Assembly (NCBI RefSeq): GCF_018919175.1
Contig: NZ_JAHLQL010000003.1
Span: 308,322-372,321 of the forward strand
Direction: 5' to 3'
Length of the DNA stretch: 64,000 nucleotides
Origin: Clostridium simiarum
Lineage (GTDB): Bacteria; Bacillota; Clostridia; Clostridiales; Clostridiaceae
Positions 8,867-18,937 of the stretch are shown here, piece after piece. Below the pieces are notes generated by a model. The model did no database searches, had not been told where the DNA came from, and was given only the letters and a program-made list of their open reading frames with translations. Both the position numbers and the translations under genes were made by a program. Position 1 is the stretch's first letter; each line of letters begins with the position of its first letter.

Positions 8867-9571
8867 TTAAAATAACATTTTAAAACATAAAGCAGCTATG
8901 AGCCCTCCAATTATAGGTCCAACTACTGGTATCCAAGCATATCCCCAATCTGAATCTCCTTTACCTTTTATAGGTAATATAGCATGAGCTATACGAGGTC
9001 CAAGGTCTCTTGCTGGGTTTATAGCATATCCTGTTGGTCCTCCTAGAGATAATCCTGCTGCCCAAACTATACCTCCAACTACTAATGGTGATAATCCATC
9101 TACCATCTTAGTGTTGGCAATTCCTAATATAGCAAATACTAATACGAAAGTTCCTATTATTTCAGTGATTAAATTAGTTGTAGTATTTCTTATAGCTGGT
9201 CCTGTACAAAATATTGCAAGCTTGCCAGCCTTATCTTCTGTAGCTTCAAAATGTGGTAAGAAACTTAACCATACTAAAGTAGCCCCAATAAATGCTCCAA
9301 TTAATTGAGCTATAATATACATTGGAACCTCTGCCCAAGCAAATTTACCTATGGATGCAAGTCCAATTGTAACTGCTGGGTTAAAATGAGCTCCACTTAT
9401 AGGTCCAAATATATATACCGGAATAGCAACCGCTAGTGCCCACCCTGTTGTAATTACCATCCATCCTCCACCTTCAGCTTTGGATTTTTTAAGTACAGTA
9501 TTAGCAACAACTCCATCACCTAGTAGAATTAAAATCATAGTTCCAAGTAACTCTCCCATAAATGTTGACAT
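8867..9571 (-). CDS. glpF: Glycerol uptake facilitator (aquaglyceroporin)
   Basis: A 234-aa integral membrane channel of the MIP family with about six transmembrane helices and both NPA boxes, HFNPAVTIG in the first half and INPARDLGPR in the second. The Asp after the second NPA box is typical of glycerol-conducting members. It lets glycerol enter by facilitated diffusion. It follows glpK by about 90 nt in the same direction, an unusual K-then-F order compared with Bacillus glpFK, but clearly one unit. The start has AAGGGGGATAT upstream. Confidence 0.96.
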   Translation of the reverse strand: MSTFMGELLGTMILILLGDGVVANTVLKKSKAEGGGWMVITTGWALAVAIPVYIFGPISGAHFNPAVTIGLASIGKFAWAEVPMYIIAQLIGAFIGATLVWLSFLPHFEATEDKAGKLAIFCTGPAIRNTTTNLITEIIGTFVLVFAILGIANTKMVDGLSPLVVGGIVWAAGLSLGGPTGYAINPARDLGPRIAHAILPIKGKGDSDWGYAWIPVVGPIIGGLIAALCFKMLF

Positions 9572-9664
9572 TTTTATATCCCCCTTAAATTAAACAGATA
9601 ATGGTTATTCTTATGACTTTATTTAATAGCTTACAAATAGAGTTTTAAAAATACTTAAGTCCTA

Positions 9665-11200
<1,536 letters not shown>

Positions 11201-11208
11201 TTAAATAT

Positions 11209-11254
11209 AAAAAAAGCCGCATAAAACAAAGGTTATCTTTATTTTAAACGGCTC
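11209..11254 (-). terminator. Leader terminator (possible antitermination target) before glpK
   Basis: In the glpK leader on the minus strand, AGCCG...CGGCT with an inner AAAATAAAG/CTTTGTTTTAT forms a hairpin followed by seven T, about 50 nt before the glpK start and downstream of the promoter. Bacillus glp operons are controlled by GlpP-mediated antitermination at such a leader hairpin. GlpP control here is inference, and no glpP gene is in the window. Confidence 0.7.
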
Positions 11255-11292
11255 TTATTCTCTGCCATAAATAAAATATACTTATTAAATAT

Positions 11293-11321
11293 ATTCTACT
11301 GTAAACCTTTGCAAATTTCAA
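11293..11321 (-). promoter_or_regulatory. glpKF promoter with cre-like site
   Basis: The minus strand shows TTGAAA, 17 nt, TAGAAT. The spacer contains TGCAAAGGTTTACA (11300-11313), close to the CcpA cre consensus and to a similar sequence upstream of yitT (20760-20773). Its place between -35 and -10 would make it a repressor site. Confidence 0.55.
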
Positions 11322-11375
11322 TAGTGTTTTTTGCAATTTTTTCTCTATTGAAGGATTTTATGTTTTAAAAAACAA

Positions 11376-11417
11376 AATTTCCTCTGTGATATATTTTACT
11401 TTATCCTAGAGGAAATT
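11376..11417 (-). terminator. suf operon terminator
   Basis: Stem AATTTCCTCT/AGAGGAAATT just after the sufU stop, followed by T-rich sequence on the minus strand. Confidence 0.75.
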
Positions 11418-11429
11418 ATTACTATTTTA

Positions 11430-11855
11430 TTATTCATTTATAGATTCTTTTAAAGTATGCCAAGAAAGCACTGCACACTTTACTCTAGCGGGCATATTAG
11501 AAATATTTTTAAATGCCATAGCATCTTCTAATGCTTCTAGCTCTTCATCATTTTGTATTTCTTTTTTTATCATAGATATAAAGGTCTCTACTAGCTTTAG
11601 GGCCTCTGTCTTAGTTTTTCCCTTTATAAGATCTATCATTATTGATGTTGAAGCTTGAGATATAGCACATCCATGTCCTGAAAATGCAGCCTCTTCTATT
11701 ACATCTCCTTGAAATTTTAACTCTAAGGTTATTTCATCTCCGCAACTAGGATTATGTCCCATCTCAATATGATCTGGCTTTTCTATATGTCTTTTATTAT
11801 GACTATTTTGATTGTGTTCCATTATAAGCTCTGTATATATTTCGTTAAGATCCAT
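11430..11855 (-). CDS. sufU: Fe-S assembly sulfur-transfer protein SufU
   Basis: A 141-aa protein with the three conserved cysteines of SufU in the usual contexts: NPSCGD, SGHGCAIS and RVKCAVLSW. In firmicutes SufU binds zinc and accepts persulfide sulfur from SufS for delivery to SufBCD. It is the last gene of sufCBDSU. Its ATG overlaps the end of sufS by 11 nt, indicating coupled translation with its partner. Confidence 0.95.
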   Translation of the reverse strand: MDLNEIYTELIMEHNQNSHNKRHIEKPDHIEMGHNPSCGDEITLELKFQGDVIEEAAFSGHGCAISQASTSIMIDLIKGKTKTEALKLVETFISMIKKEIQNDEELEALEDAMAFKNISNMPARVKCAVLSWHTLKESINE

Positions 11856-13092
11856 ATCCTAACCACCGCCTTACGTTTTTAATTCTATCTAAGAAAATAT
11901 CTATTTCTTCTTTTGTATTATAAAAATAAAAGCTCATTCTACAAGTTGAATTTAAATTCATGTATTTCATAAAAGGTTGAGCACAATGATGTCCAGCCCT
12001 TATAGCTATACCATAGCTATCTAATATGGTAGCAACATCATGAGGATGAGCATCTTTTACATTAAAGGATATTACCCCGCCTCTATTAATTGTATTTTTA
12101 GGTCCATATAATTCTATATAAGGTATTTCATCTATTCCTTTTAAGGCGTATTCTGTAAGTTCCTTTTCTACCCCTTCAATAAAATCAAAACCGATATTTT
12201 CTATATAATCTATGGCAGCACTAAGTCCTGCAGCTCCTTCTACATTTTGAGTTCCAGCTTCAAACTTATAAGGAAGCTCTGCAAAAGTAGTCTTTTGTTC
12301 CCATACGTATTCTATCATGTCTCCACCAAATAAAAATGGAGGCATTTTTTCTAATATTTCCTTTTTACCATAAAGTACACCTATTCCCATTGGTCCAAGC
12401 ATCTTATGAGCTGAAAAGGCAAAAAAGTCAGCGTTAATCTTTTGTACATCTACTTTCATGTGAGGAACACTCTGTGCTCCATCTACTATAGCTATAGCAC
12501 CTACCTTATGAGCAGCTTCAACTATATATTCTAAATCATTTATTATTCCTAAAGTATTATTCATTTGAGCTATAGAGACTATTTTAGTGTTTTCACTTAA
12601 TGCCTTCTCTAGCTTTTCTTTTTCTATTCTGCCTTCTTCATCTAAATAAATGTATTTAAGCTTTAATCCCTTTATCATAGCTATTTGTTGCCAGGGTATT
12701 AAATTACTATGATGCTCTGCAATGGATATTAAAATTTCATCTCCCTCTTTAAGGAAGTTTAGTCCATAAGAGTATGCTAGTAAATTTAAAGACTCTGTAG
12801 TGTTTTTGGTAAAAATTATTTCTGTTGTGCTCTTAGCATTTATAAACTTTCTTACCTTTTCTCTAGCACCCTCATAAATCTCTGTAGATTTAATACTTAG
12901 GCTGTGAGCACCTCTATGGGGATTTGCATTAAAACCTTTATAGTAATCCTCTACAGCCTTTAAAACTTTATTAGGTCTTTGAGTAGTTGCAGCATTATCA
13001 AAATATACTAGTGGGTTTCCATTTACATTTTGAGATAATATAGGGAAATCTTCTCTTATGCTCTTTACTTTTAAAAAATCTGCGTTATTCAT
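11845..13092 (-). CDS. sufS: Cysteine desulfurase SufS
   Basis: A 415-aa PLP-dependent class V aminotransferase-fold enzyme that removes sulfur from L-cysteine to give alanine and a protein-bound persulfide. The PLP lysine is in FSAHKMLGPMG and the persulfide-forming cysteine in RAGHHCAQP, the group II (SufS) arrangement. It lies between sufD and sufU with overlaps at both ends (8 nt with sufD, 11 nt with sufU). It supplies sulfur for Fe-S clusters needed by KamA and other enzymes of the cell. Confidence 0.97.
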   Translation of the reverse strand: MNNADFLKVKSIREDFPILSQNVNGNPLVYFDNAATTQRPNKVLKAVEDYYKGFNANPHRGAHSLSIKSTEIYEGAREKVRKFINAKSTTEIIFTKNTTESLNLLAYSYGLNFLKEGDEILISIAEHHSNLIPWQQIAMIKGLKLKYIYLDEEGRIEKEKLEKALSENTKIVSIAQMNNTLGIINDLEYIVEAAHKVGAIAIVDGAQSVPHMKVDVQKINADFFAFSAHKMLGPMGIGVLYGKKEILEKMPPFLFGGDMIEYVWEQKTTFAELPYKFEAGTQNVEGAAGLSAAIDYIENIGFDFIEGVEKELTEYALKGIDEIPYIELYGPKNTINRGGVISFNVKDAHPHDVATILDSYGIAIRAGHHCAQPFMKYMNLNSTCRMSFYFYNTKEEIDIFLDRIKNVRRWLGYGS

Positions 13093-14194
13093 TTATCAAT
13101 CGCCTCTGAACTTCCTTCTCAATATGTTCTCTCAAATCTTCTACAGGTATTTCATCTATTATATGCCTAAAGGATCCTTCTACTATAAGAAGTTTAGCTT
13201 CCTTTTCATTAAATCCTCTGCTCATAAGATAAAATAACTTTTCCTCATCCACTTTCCCTGCACTAGCAGCATGAGCTCCTTCTACATCATCCTCATCACA
13301 TAAAAGCAATGGTATAGCATCAGACTTTACAGTAGAATCTAAAAGAAGAGCATATTCTTCTTCTGAACCTTTAGACCTAGCTGCACCCTTTTTAAAATCT
13401 AAAGTTCCTCTAAAAGTCTTTCTCGCCTTATCCTTTAATACCCCTCTTGTTTCTATGTTACTTTCTGTACGTCTTCCTATATGGTTCATCTTATAGCTTA
13501 AATCTACTATCCTATCTTTGTCTGCTAGATATATTGATTTCAAATCTGCCTTACTAGTTTCCTTTTCAAGATCATTAACATAGTTTGTTACACTAACCTT
13601 TCCTCCTAATTCAACAGATACATAGTTTATCTCTGCTCCATACCCTATGAATCCTACATTAGAGTCAAAATGGTAGGAGTGATCATTCATAGTTTGAACT
13701 TTTATTATATTTACTCTTGCTCCATCTTTTGCATATATTTTAGTAATACCATTATGAAAAGCTTGAACTTCTCCTTCTGTTTTATACTCCATAACCACAG
13801 TTATGTGACTATTCTCCTCAGCAACTATTATATTATTATCAATAACTGAAGCATTATTTTTATCCATAACAAACTCTATTTTAATAGGCTCTTTACTAGC
13901 TTCATTTCTAGGTGCATGGATAAAAACTCCTGTGTTTTTATGATCTTTAGCTATTTTTAATACTTCTTCTGATACTCCATACTCTGTACTTGAATCTTTT
14001 ATACTGTTATCAAAATCTATTATGTTAAACTCACTTTTTACTACCACATTGCCGTGAGAAGAAGTCTTTAAAAATTCTCTCTCATAAGGCTTTATTTCTG
14101 GCAAATTTAATTCTTTAAGATTTAACTCGTTAACTTTAAGCCAACGCCAAGTTATAACTGGCAATCTATTTATTTCTTTAGCTTCATTTAACAT
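13085..14194 (-). CDS. sufD: Fe-S scaffold complex subunit SufD
   Basis: A 369-aa SufB/SufD-family beta-helix protein, paralogous to the preceding SufB and sharing its C-terminal pattern (FYLMSRG-NEKEAK). It forms the SufBCD scaffold with SufB and the ATPase SufC. The ATG at 14194 has AGGGGGTG five nt upstream. The stop overlaps the sufS start, as is usual in this operon. Confidence 0.95.
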   Translation of the reverse strand: MLNEAKEINRLPVITWRWLKVNELNLKELNLPEIKPYEREFLKTSSHGNVVVKSEFNIIDFDNSIKDSSTEYGVSEEVLKIAKDHKNTGVFIHAPRNEASKEPIKIEFVMDKNNASVIDNNIIVAEENSHITVVMEYKTEGEVQAFHNGITKIYAKDGARVNIIKVQTMNDHSYHFDSNVGFIGYGAEINYVSVELGGKVSVTNYVNDLEKETSKADLKSIYLADKDRIVDLSYKMNHIGRRTESNIETRGVLKDKARKTFRGTLDFKKGAARSKGSEEEYALLLDSTVKSDAIPLLLCDEDDVEGAHAASAGKVDEEKLFYLMSRGFNEKEAKLLIVEGSFRHIIDEIPVEDLREHIEKEVQRRLINE

Positions 14195-14205
14195 CCTCTC
14201 ACCCC

Positions 14206-15615
14206 CTAACCTATGGCTCCTTCTAATTCTATTTTTATAAGATTATTCATTTCTACAGCATACTCTAAAGGCAATTCCTTTGCTATAGGTTCAACAAATC
14301 CTCTAACTATCATAGCCTTTGCTTCATCCTCACTTAGTCCTCTGCTCATAAGATAGAATATGGTCTCATCGCTTATTCTACCAATTTTAGCTTCATGTCC
14401 TAAGTCAACTTCATCATTCATTATATCTATTACTGGTATAGTATCTGATTTTGATATATTATCAAGCATCAAAGATTCACAGGAAACTGTTGATTTAGAA
14501 TGATGTGCATTCTGAGCAACTCTTACAGCTCCTCTATATATAGCTACTCCTCCGTCCTTTGATATGGATTTTGAGTTTATATTAGAAGATGTATATGGTG
14601 CTGCATGTATAACTTTAGCTCCTGTATCTAAATATTGTCCTTTTCCTGCAAAGGTTATTCCAGTAAACTCACATCGAGCTCTTTCACCTTTTAAAACACT
14701 CATAGGATATAGCATAGATACTTTTGAACCAAAGGATCCTGATACCCACTCTATTGCTCCATCTTTTTCTACAATAGCTCTTTTAGTATTTAGGTTATAC
14801 ATATTTCTTGACCAATTTTCTATAGTACTATATCTTAATGTAGCGCCCTCTTTTACAAAAAGCTCTACACACCCTGCATGAAGATTATTTACTGAATACT
14901 TAGGCGCAGAACAACCCTCTATAAAGTGAAGCTTTGCTCCCTTTTCAACTATTATTAAAGTATGTTCAAATTGACCAGCTCCAGGAGCATTAAGTCTAAA
15001 GTAAGATTGAAGCGGTATATCCACCTGAACACCTTCTGGTACATATACGAAAGAACCTCCAGACCAAACAGCCCCATGCAGAGCAGCAAACTTATGGTCA
15101 CTAGGTGGGACACACTTCATAAAATACTCTTTAATTATGCTCTCATACTCTCTAACAGCACTTTCCATATCCGTATATATTACACCCTGTTTTACTAATT
15201 CGTCTTTTATGCTATGATAAACAACCTCTGAATCATATTGAGCTCCTACTCCAGCTAAAGACTCCTTTTCAGCTTCAGGTATACCTAGTAAATCAAAGGT
15301 TTTCTTTATGTCCTCAGGAACCTGATCCCAATTTGATTTCATATCTGTATCTGGTTTTACATAGGTTACTATATTCTCTATATCTAATTCACTTAAGTCC
15401 GGACCCCAAGGCGGTACCTCTATACCATTATAAATCTCTAAAGATTTTAATCTAAAGTCAGTCATCCACTGTGGTTCGTTTTTCTCTTTAGATATGGACT
15501 TTATAATTTCTGGAGTTAGACCATTTTCAGCTTTATAGCTATATCTAACTTCATTTTTTATATCATAAATACCCCTATCTATATCTTCTATATGACTCTT
15601 TTTTCTTTTTTCCAC
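14206..15615 (-). CDS. sufB: Fe-S scaffold complex subunit SufB
   Basis: A 469-aa scaffold protein on which nascent clusters form. Typical SufB segments are KCVPPSDHKFAALHGAVWSGG, here in slightly varied form near residue 170, the GCSAPKYSVNNLHAGCVE segment, and the C-terminal YLMSRGLSEDEAK repeat shared with SufD. Translation starts at GTG (15615) after AAGGTGGTGA. It follows sufC by 18 nt. Confidence 0.97.
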   Translation of the reverse strand: MEKRKKSHIEDIDRGIYDIKNEVRYSYKAENGLTPEIIKSISKEKNEPQWMTDFRLKSLEIYNGIEVPPWGPDLSELDIENIVTYVKPDTDMKSNWDQVPEDIKKTFDLLGIPEAEKESLAGVGAQYDSEVVYHSIKDELVKQGVIYTDMESAVREYESIIKEYFMKCVPPSDHKFAALHGAVWSGGSFVYVPEGVQVDIPLQSYFRLNAPGAGQFEHTLIIVEKGAKLHFIEGCSAPKYSVNNLHAGCVELFVKEGATLRYSTIENWSRNMYNLNTKRAIVEKDGAIEWVSGSFGSKVSMLYPMSVLKGERARCEFTGITFAGKGQYLDTGAKVIHAAPYTSSNINSKSISKDGGVAIYRGAVRVAQNAHHSKSTVSCESLMLDNISKSDTIPVIDIMNDEVDLGHEAKIGRISDETIFYLMSRGLSEDEAKAMIVRGFVEPIAKELPLEYAVEMNNLIKIELEGAIG

Positions 15616-15633
15616 TTTATATCACCACCTTAA

Positions 15634-16383
15634 TTAAGCCATGTGATTTTTAAACATCTCATAACCATTGGCCTCTATTTCTTTTGCCAAATTCATATCT
15701 CCAGTTTTTACAATCTTTCCATCTACTAAAACATGAACAAAGTCTGGATTTAAATAATCTAATATTTTATTATGATGAGTAATTATGATTATTGCTCTTT
15801 CCTTATTTGCCTCACTACTTACTCCTTTAGATACTATTCTTATAGCATCTACATCTAGCCCTGAATCTGTTTCATCTAATATAGCAAGTTTAGGCTGTAA
15901 AATAGACATTTGGAGTATTTCATTTTTTTTCTTCTCACCACCAGAAAACCCTAAATTTAAATACCTTTTAGCATATTCTTCATCCATTTCTAAAAGTTCC
16001 ATTTTTTCTTTTAATGCTTTTCTAAAGCTCATGATTTTTAAAGGTTCACCAGTTACAGCTACCTTAGATGTTCTTAAGAAGTTTTCTACAGTAACTCCTG
16101 CTACCTCTTCCGGATGTTGAAATGATAAAAATAATCCCTTTTTAGCTCTTTCATCTGCTCTTAAATCATTTATTATTTCTCCATCAAATACTATCTCACC
16201 CTCTGTAGTATGGTATTTAGGATGGTTCATTAATGCATATGCAAGAGTAGATTTTCCTGCACCATTAGGTCCCATAATAACATGAACCTCTCCTTTGTTT
16301 ACAGTTAAGTTAACTCCCTTTAATATCTCTTTGTCCTCCACTGCAGTATGAAGGTTTTTTATATCCAAAAGTATTTCTGACAC
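15634..16383 (-). CDS. sufC: Fe-S assembly ATPase SufC
   Basis: ABC-type ATPase of the SufBCD complex. It has Walker A GPNGAGKST, signature LGFSGGEKKKNE and Walker B LAILDETDSGLD. The open frame extends to a GTG at 16392, but that codon overlaps the ribosome site AAGGGG. The GTG three codons later (16383) has proper spacing and is chosen here, giving 249 aa. First gene of the operon, divergent from the BlaI-type regulator; the intervening 230 nt should hold both promoters. Confidence 0.95.
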   Translation of the reverse strand: MSEILLDIKNLHTAVEDKEILKGVNLTVNKGEVHVIMGPNGAGKSTLAYALMNHPKYHTTEGEIVFDGEIINDLRADERAKKGLFLSFQHPEEVAGVTVENFLRTSKVAVTGEPLKIMSFRKALKEKMELLEMDEEYAKRYLNLGFSGGEKKKNEILQMSILQPKLAILDETDSGLDVDAIRIVSKGVSSEANKERAIIIITHHNKILDYLNPDFVHVLVDGKIVKTGDMNLAKEIEANGYEMFKNHMA

Positions 16384-16549
16384 CTTTTCCACCCCTTATT
16401 TTTATTCATATTTTGGTCTTTATATCATAGTAATCCACTCTGATATTTATATACATATATCATACTACCTTACCCTGAATTAGTCAAAGAATAATATTAA
16501 TTTTTTTAAATATAATTGTGTTAACAAGTAAATATTAATTAAAATTATA

Positions 16550-16601
16550 TTGACTTATTGGTATTACAGATGTAGTATAATGTTATGGACTACATTTGTA
16601 A
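16550..16601 (+). promoter_or_regulatory. Promoter and BlaI-type operator of the regulator gene
   Basis: The near-palindrome TACAGATGTAG...CTACATTTGTA (16566-16600) contains two TACA-N2-TGTA half-site pairs like the operators of BlaI/MecI repressors. It covers a TATAAT-like box (16576-16581) and lies just upstream of the ribosome site AAGGAGGTGG. A TTGACT sits at 16550-16555, with a spacing longer than ideal to TATAAT (20 nt) or 17 nt to TAGTAT. Autorepression is inferred. Confidence 0.6.
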
Positions 16602-16616
16602 GGAGGTGGTGATACT

Positions 16617-16988
16617 ATGAAAGACTATCCTAAAATATCAGATGCAGAGTGGAAAGTCATGGAGATTTTATGGGAAAAATCCCCTATGTCTTCCACAGAA
16701 ATAATTTCAGCACTAAAAGACTCTACAGATTGGAATCCTAAAACCATACATACCTTAATAAGTAGGCTTGTAAAAAAGGAAGCTGTAGGAATAAAAAAGG
16801 GAAACAATATTAATGAATACTTCCCATTAATTGAAGAGACTCCTTACAAAAACCTTGAAACAGAGTCATTTCTTCATAAGGTATACAATGGTTCTATAAA
16901 ACTTCTTGTTTCTAATTTTATAAAAGATGATAAGCTATCTCCAGAAGAAATAAAGGAATTAAAAAACATATTAGAAGATAAAGAATAA
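16617..16988 (+). CDS. BlaI/MecI/CopY-family transcriptional repressor
   Basis: A 123-aa winged-helix repressor with the characteristic N-terminus ISDAEWKVMEILWEKSPMSS and recognition-helix segment NPKTIHTLISRLVKK. The C-terminal third would form the dimerisation helices, where the paired BlaR1/MecR1 protease cleaves. No blaR1/mecR1 protease or beta-lactamase gene is adjacent, so it is an orphan in this window. It could respond to another signal, as CopY does to copper, although the C-terminal CxCx4CxC of CopY is absent. A matching operator overlaps its own promoter. Confidence 0.88.
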   Translation: MKDYPKISDAEWKVMEILWEKSPMSSTEIISALKDSTDWNPKTIHTLISRLVKKEAVGIKKGNNINEYFPLIEETPYKNLETESFLHKVYNGSIKLLVSNFIKDDKLSPEEIKELKNILEDKE

Positions 16989-17125
16989 TATGTTTTTCAA
17001 TTTGTTTAATAAAATCATGATGTTACAACAAAAAATATTTGTAAACATTATCATTTAATATTAGTTAAATTTTACTCTTGACTTAGTTTTTTTTAAGTTA
17101 TATAATGATTTTAAAATTTAAATAA

Positions 17126-17264
17126 ATCACGCTTCTTATCGTGAGTGGTGGAGGGACTGGCCCTATGAAACCCGGCAACCAGCACATCCTATTTAATATA
17201 GGGTGCTATGGTGCTAAATCCTGCAGCTAAAAAGCTGAGAGATAAGAGAATGAACAAGGTTTCA
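17126..17264 (+). promoter_or_regulatory. SAM-I (S-box) riboswitch aptamer
   Basis: It contains the conserved core GGTGGAGGGACTGGCCC followed by ATGAAACCCGGCAACC, and closing P1 arms CTTATC (about 17134) and GATAAG (about 17241). P3 is the long GCAC...GTGC arm around 17180-17215. SAM binding ends transcription when methionine is plentiful. The target is the methionine ABC transporter genes metNIQ directly downstream. Confidence 0.96.
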
Positions 17265-17292
17265 GCACCAGAGTTTATTCTCTGGTGTTTTT
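17265..17292 (+). terminator. Riboswitch-controlled terminator of metNIQ
   Basis: Stem CACCAGAG/CTCTGGTG with a following T-run, immediately after the S-box aptamer; this is its expression platform. Confidence 0.9.
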
Positions 17293-17321
17293 ATTTTATA
17301 TAAAATAAATGAGGTGAAGAT

Positions 17322-18281
17322 ATGATTGAGATAAGTAACTTAAAGAAAGGCTATGATGGCTTATCTGTATTAAAAAACATAAATTTAGATATAGAGGAAG
17401 GAGAGATATTTGGAATAATAGGACATAGCGGTGCAGGTAAATCTACCCTATTGAGATGTATAAATGGTCTAGAAAACTATCAAAATGGATCTGTTAAGGT
17501 AAATGGTAAATATATAGAAAAGTTAACTTCTAAGGAATTAAGAGTAGCTAGAAAAGATTTGGGCATGATATTTCAAGGCTTTAATCTTTTAAATAGAAAG
17601 ACTGTCTATGAAAACATAGCCTTACCTTTAGAAACTTGGGGTTACAAAGATGATATAAAAAGAAAAAAGGTATATGATCTACTAGACTTAATCTCTTTAA
17701 GGGATAAGGCTAATGTTAAACCCACTAAATTAAGTGGTGGACAAAAACAGAGAGTAGCTATAGCAAGAGCATTGGCTCTGGAGCCTAAAATTCTTCTTTG
17801 CGATGAAGCTACTTCAGCCCTAGATCCTAAAACTACAAAAGACATACTAGCATTATTAAATGAACTAAATAAAAGACTAGGTATAACTATAGTGATTGTT
17901 ACTCATCAGATGGAAGTTATAAAGGAAATTTGTCATAAAGTTGCTCTTATAGAAGGTGGAGAACTTTTATACAAAGGCCCTGTTGAGGATTTATTTTTAA
18001 AACCACATAGTGATTTAAATGCCTTTATAGGGGAAAATGAATCAAACTCTAATCTCCCAGGAGTAAATATTAAATTATTTTTTCCAAGTGATTCTAGCAG
18101 TAAATCTATAATAACATCTATGGCTAGATCTTTAGATTTAGACTTTTCCATAATAGAGGGAAAGGTTGAACGGTTCAGAGAATCCTTGCTTGGAACTCTC
18201 ACAATAAATATAGAAGATCAGGATAAAGAGAAAATAATTAATTATTTAGATAAAAATAATATAGGCTGGGAGGTGAGATAA
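17322..18281 (+). CDS. metN: Methionine ABC transporter, ATP-binding protein
   Basis: A 319-aa ABC ATPase with Walker A GHSGAGKST, signature LSGGQKQRVAIARAL and Walker B ILLCDEATSALDP. The C-terminal extension of about 75 residues (from about 240) is the ACT-like NIL domain that lets methionine inhibit the transporter. It energises import with MetI and MetQ. The ATG has GAGGTGAAG upstream. The S-box riboswitch in front, a methionine-specific control, supports the methionine assignment over other amino acids. Confidence 0.96.
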   Translation: MIEISNLKKGYDGLSVLKNINLDIEEGEIFGIIGHSGAGKSTLLRCINGLENYQNGSVKVNGKYIEKLTSKELRVARKDLGMIFQGFNLLNRKTVYENIALPLETWGYKDDIKRKKVYDLLDLISLRDKANVKPTKLSGGQKQRVAIARALALEPKILLCDEATSALDPKTTKDILALLNELNKRLGITIVIVTHQMEVIKEICHKVALIEGGELLYKGPVEDLFLKPHSDLNAFIGENESNSNLPGVNIKLFFPSDSSSKSIITSMARSLDLDFSIIEGKVERFRESLLGTLTINIEDQDKEKIINYLDKNNIGWEVR

Positions 18282-18283
18282 TA

Positions 18284-18925
18284 ATGATTAAAACTCTTAT
18301 ATTACCTGCTCTATTAGAAACTACAGAAATGGTATTATTCTCTACATTATTTTCCGTTATATTAGGATTTATACTAGCTATAATACTTGTAACAACTTCA
18401 CCAAAGGGATTAAAACCAAATAAAATTATATATAGCATCCTGGACTTTTTCATCAATATATTAAGATCTATGCCTTTCTTAATATTAATGATATCTATAG
18501 TGCCATTAACAAAATTTATAATGGGTAAAAGCATAGGAACAAGAGCTGCTATAGTTCCTTTGACCATAGGAGCAATGCCTTTTGCCGCAAGAGTCATTGA
18601 ATCTGCTTTAAACGAGGTAGATCCTGGCATAATTGAAGCTGCAAAATCATTTGGAGCAAGCACTATGCAAATTATATTTAAAGTAATAATAAAAGAAGCT
18701 ATGCCTTCCATAGTATCAGGCATAACTCTTACAGTTATCAATGTCATAGGATATTCAGCTATGGCTGGTGCTATAGGAGCTGGAGGATTAGGGGATGTTG
18801 CTGTTAGATACGGCTATCATAGATTTAAGGTTGATGTAATGATCGTAACTGTAATTACTCTGATTATATTAGTTCAATTGATACAAGTTATAGGAAATAT
18901 ATTATATAAAAAATTAAGTTCATAG
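18284..18925 (+). CDS. metI: Methionine ABC transporter, permease
   Basis: A 213-aa permease with about five hydrophobic helices and the ABC-permease EAA loop around EAAKSFGASTMQIIFKVIIK, where MetN docks. It begins 2 nt after the metN stop and ends 12 nt before metQ, so the three genes form one riboswitch-controlled operon. The length is usual for MetI. Confidence 0.95.
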   Translation: MIKTLILPALLETTEMVLFSTLFSVILGFILAIILVTTSPKGLKPNKIIYSILDFFINILRSMPFLILMISIVPLTKFIMGKSIGTRAAIVPLTIGAMPFAARVIESALNEVDPGIIEAAKSFGASTMQIIFKVIIKEAMPSIVSGITLTVINVIGYSAMAGAIGAGGLGDVAVRYGYHRFKVDVMIVTVITLIILVQLIQVIGNILYKKLSS

Positions 18926-18937
18926 GAGGATTTTAAA

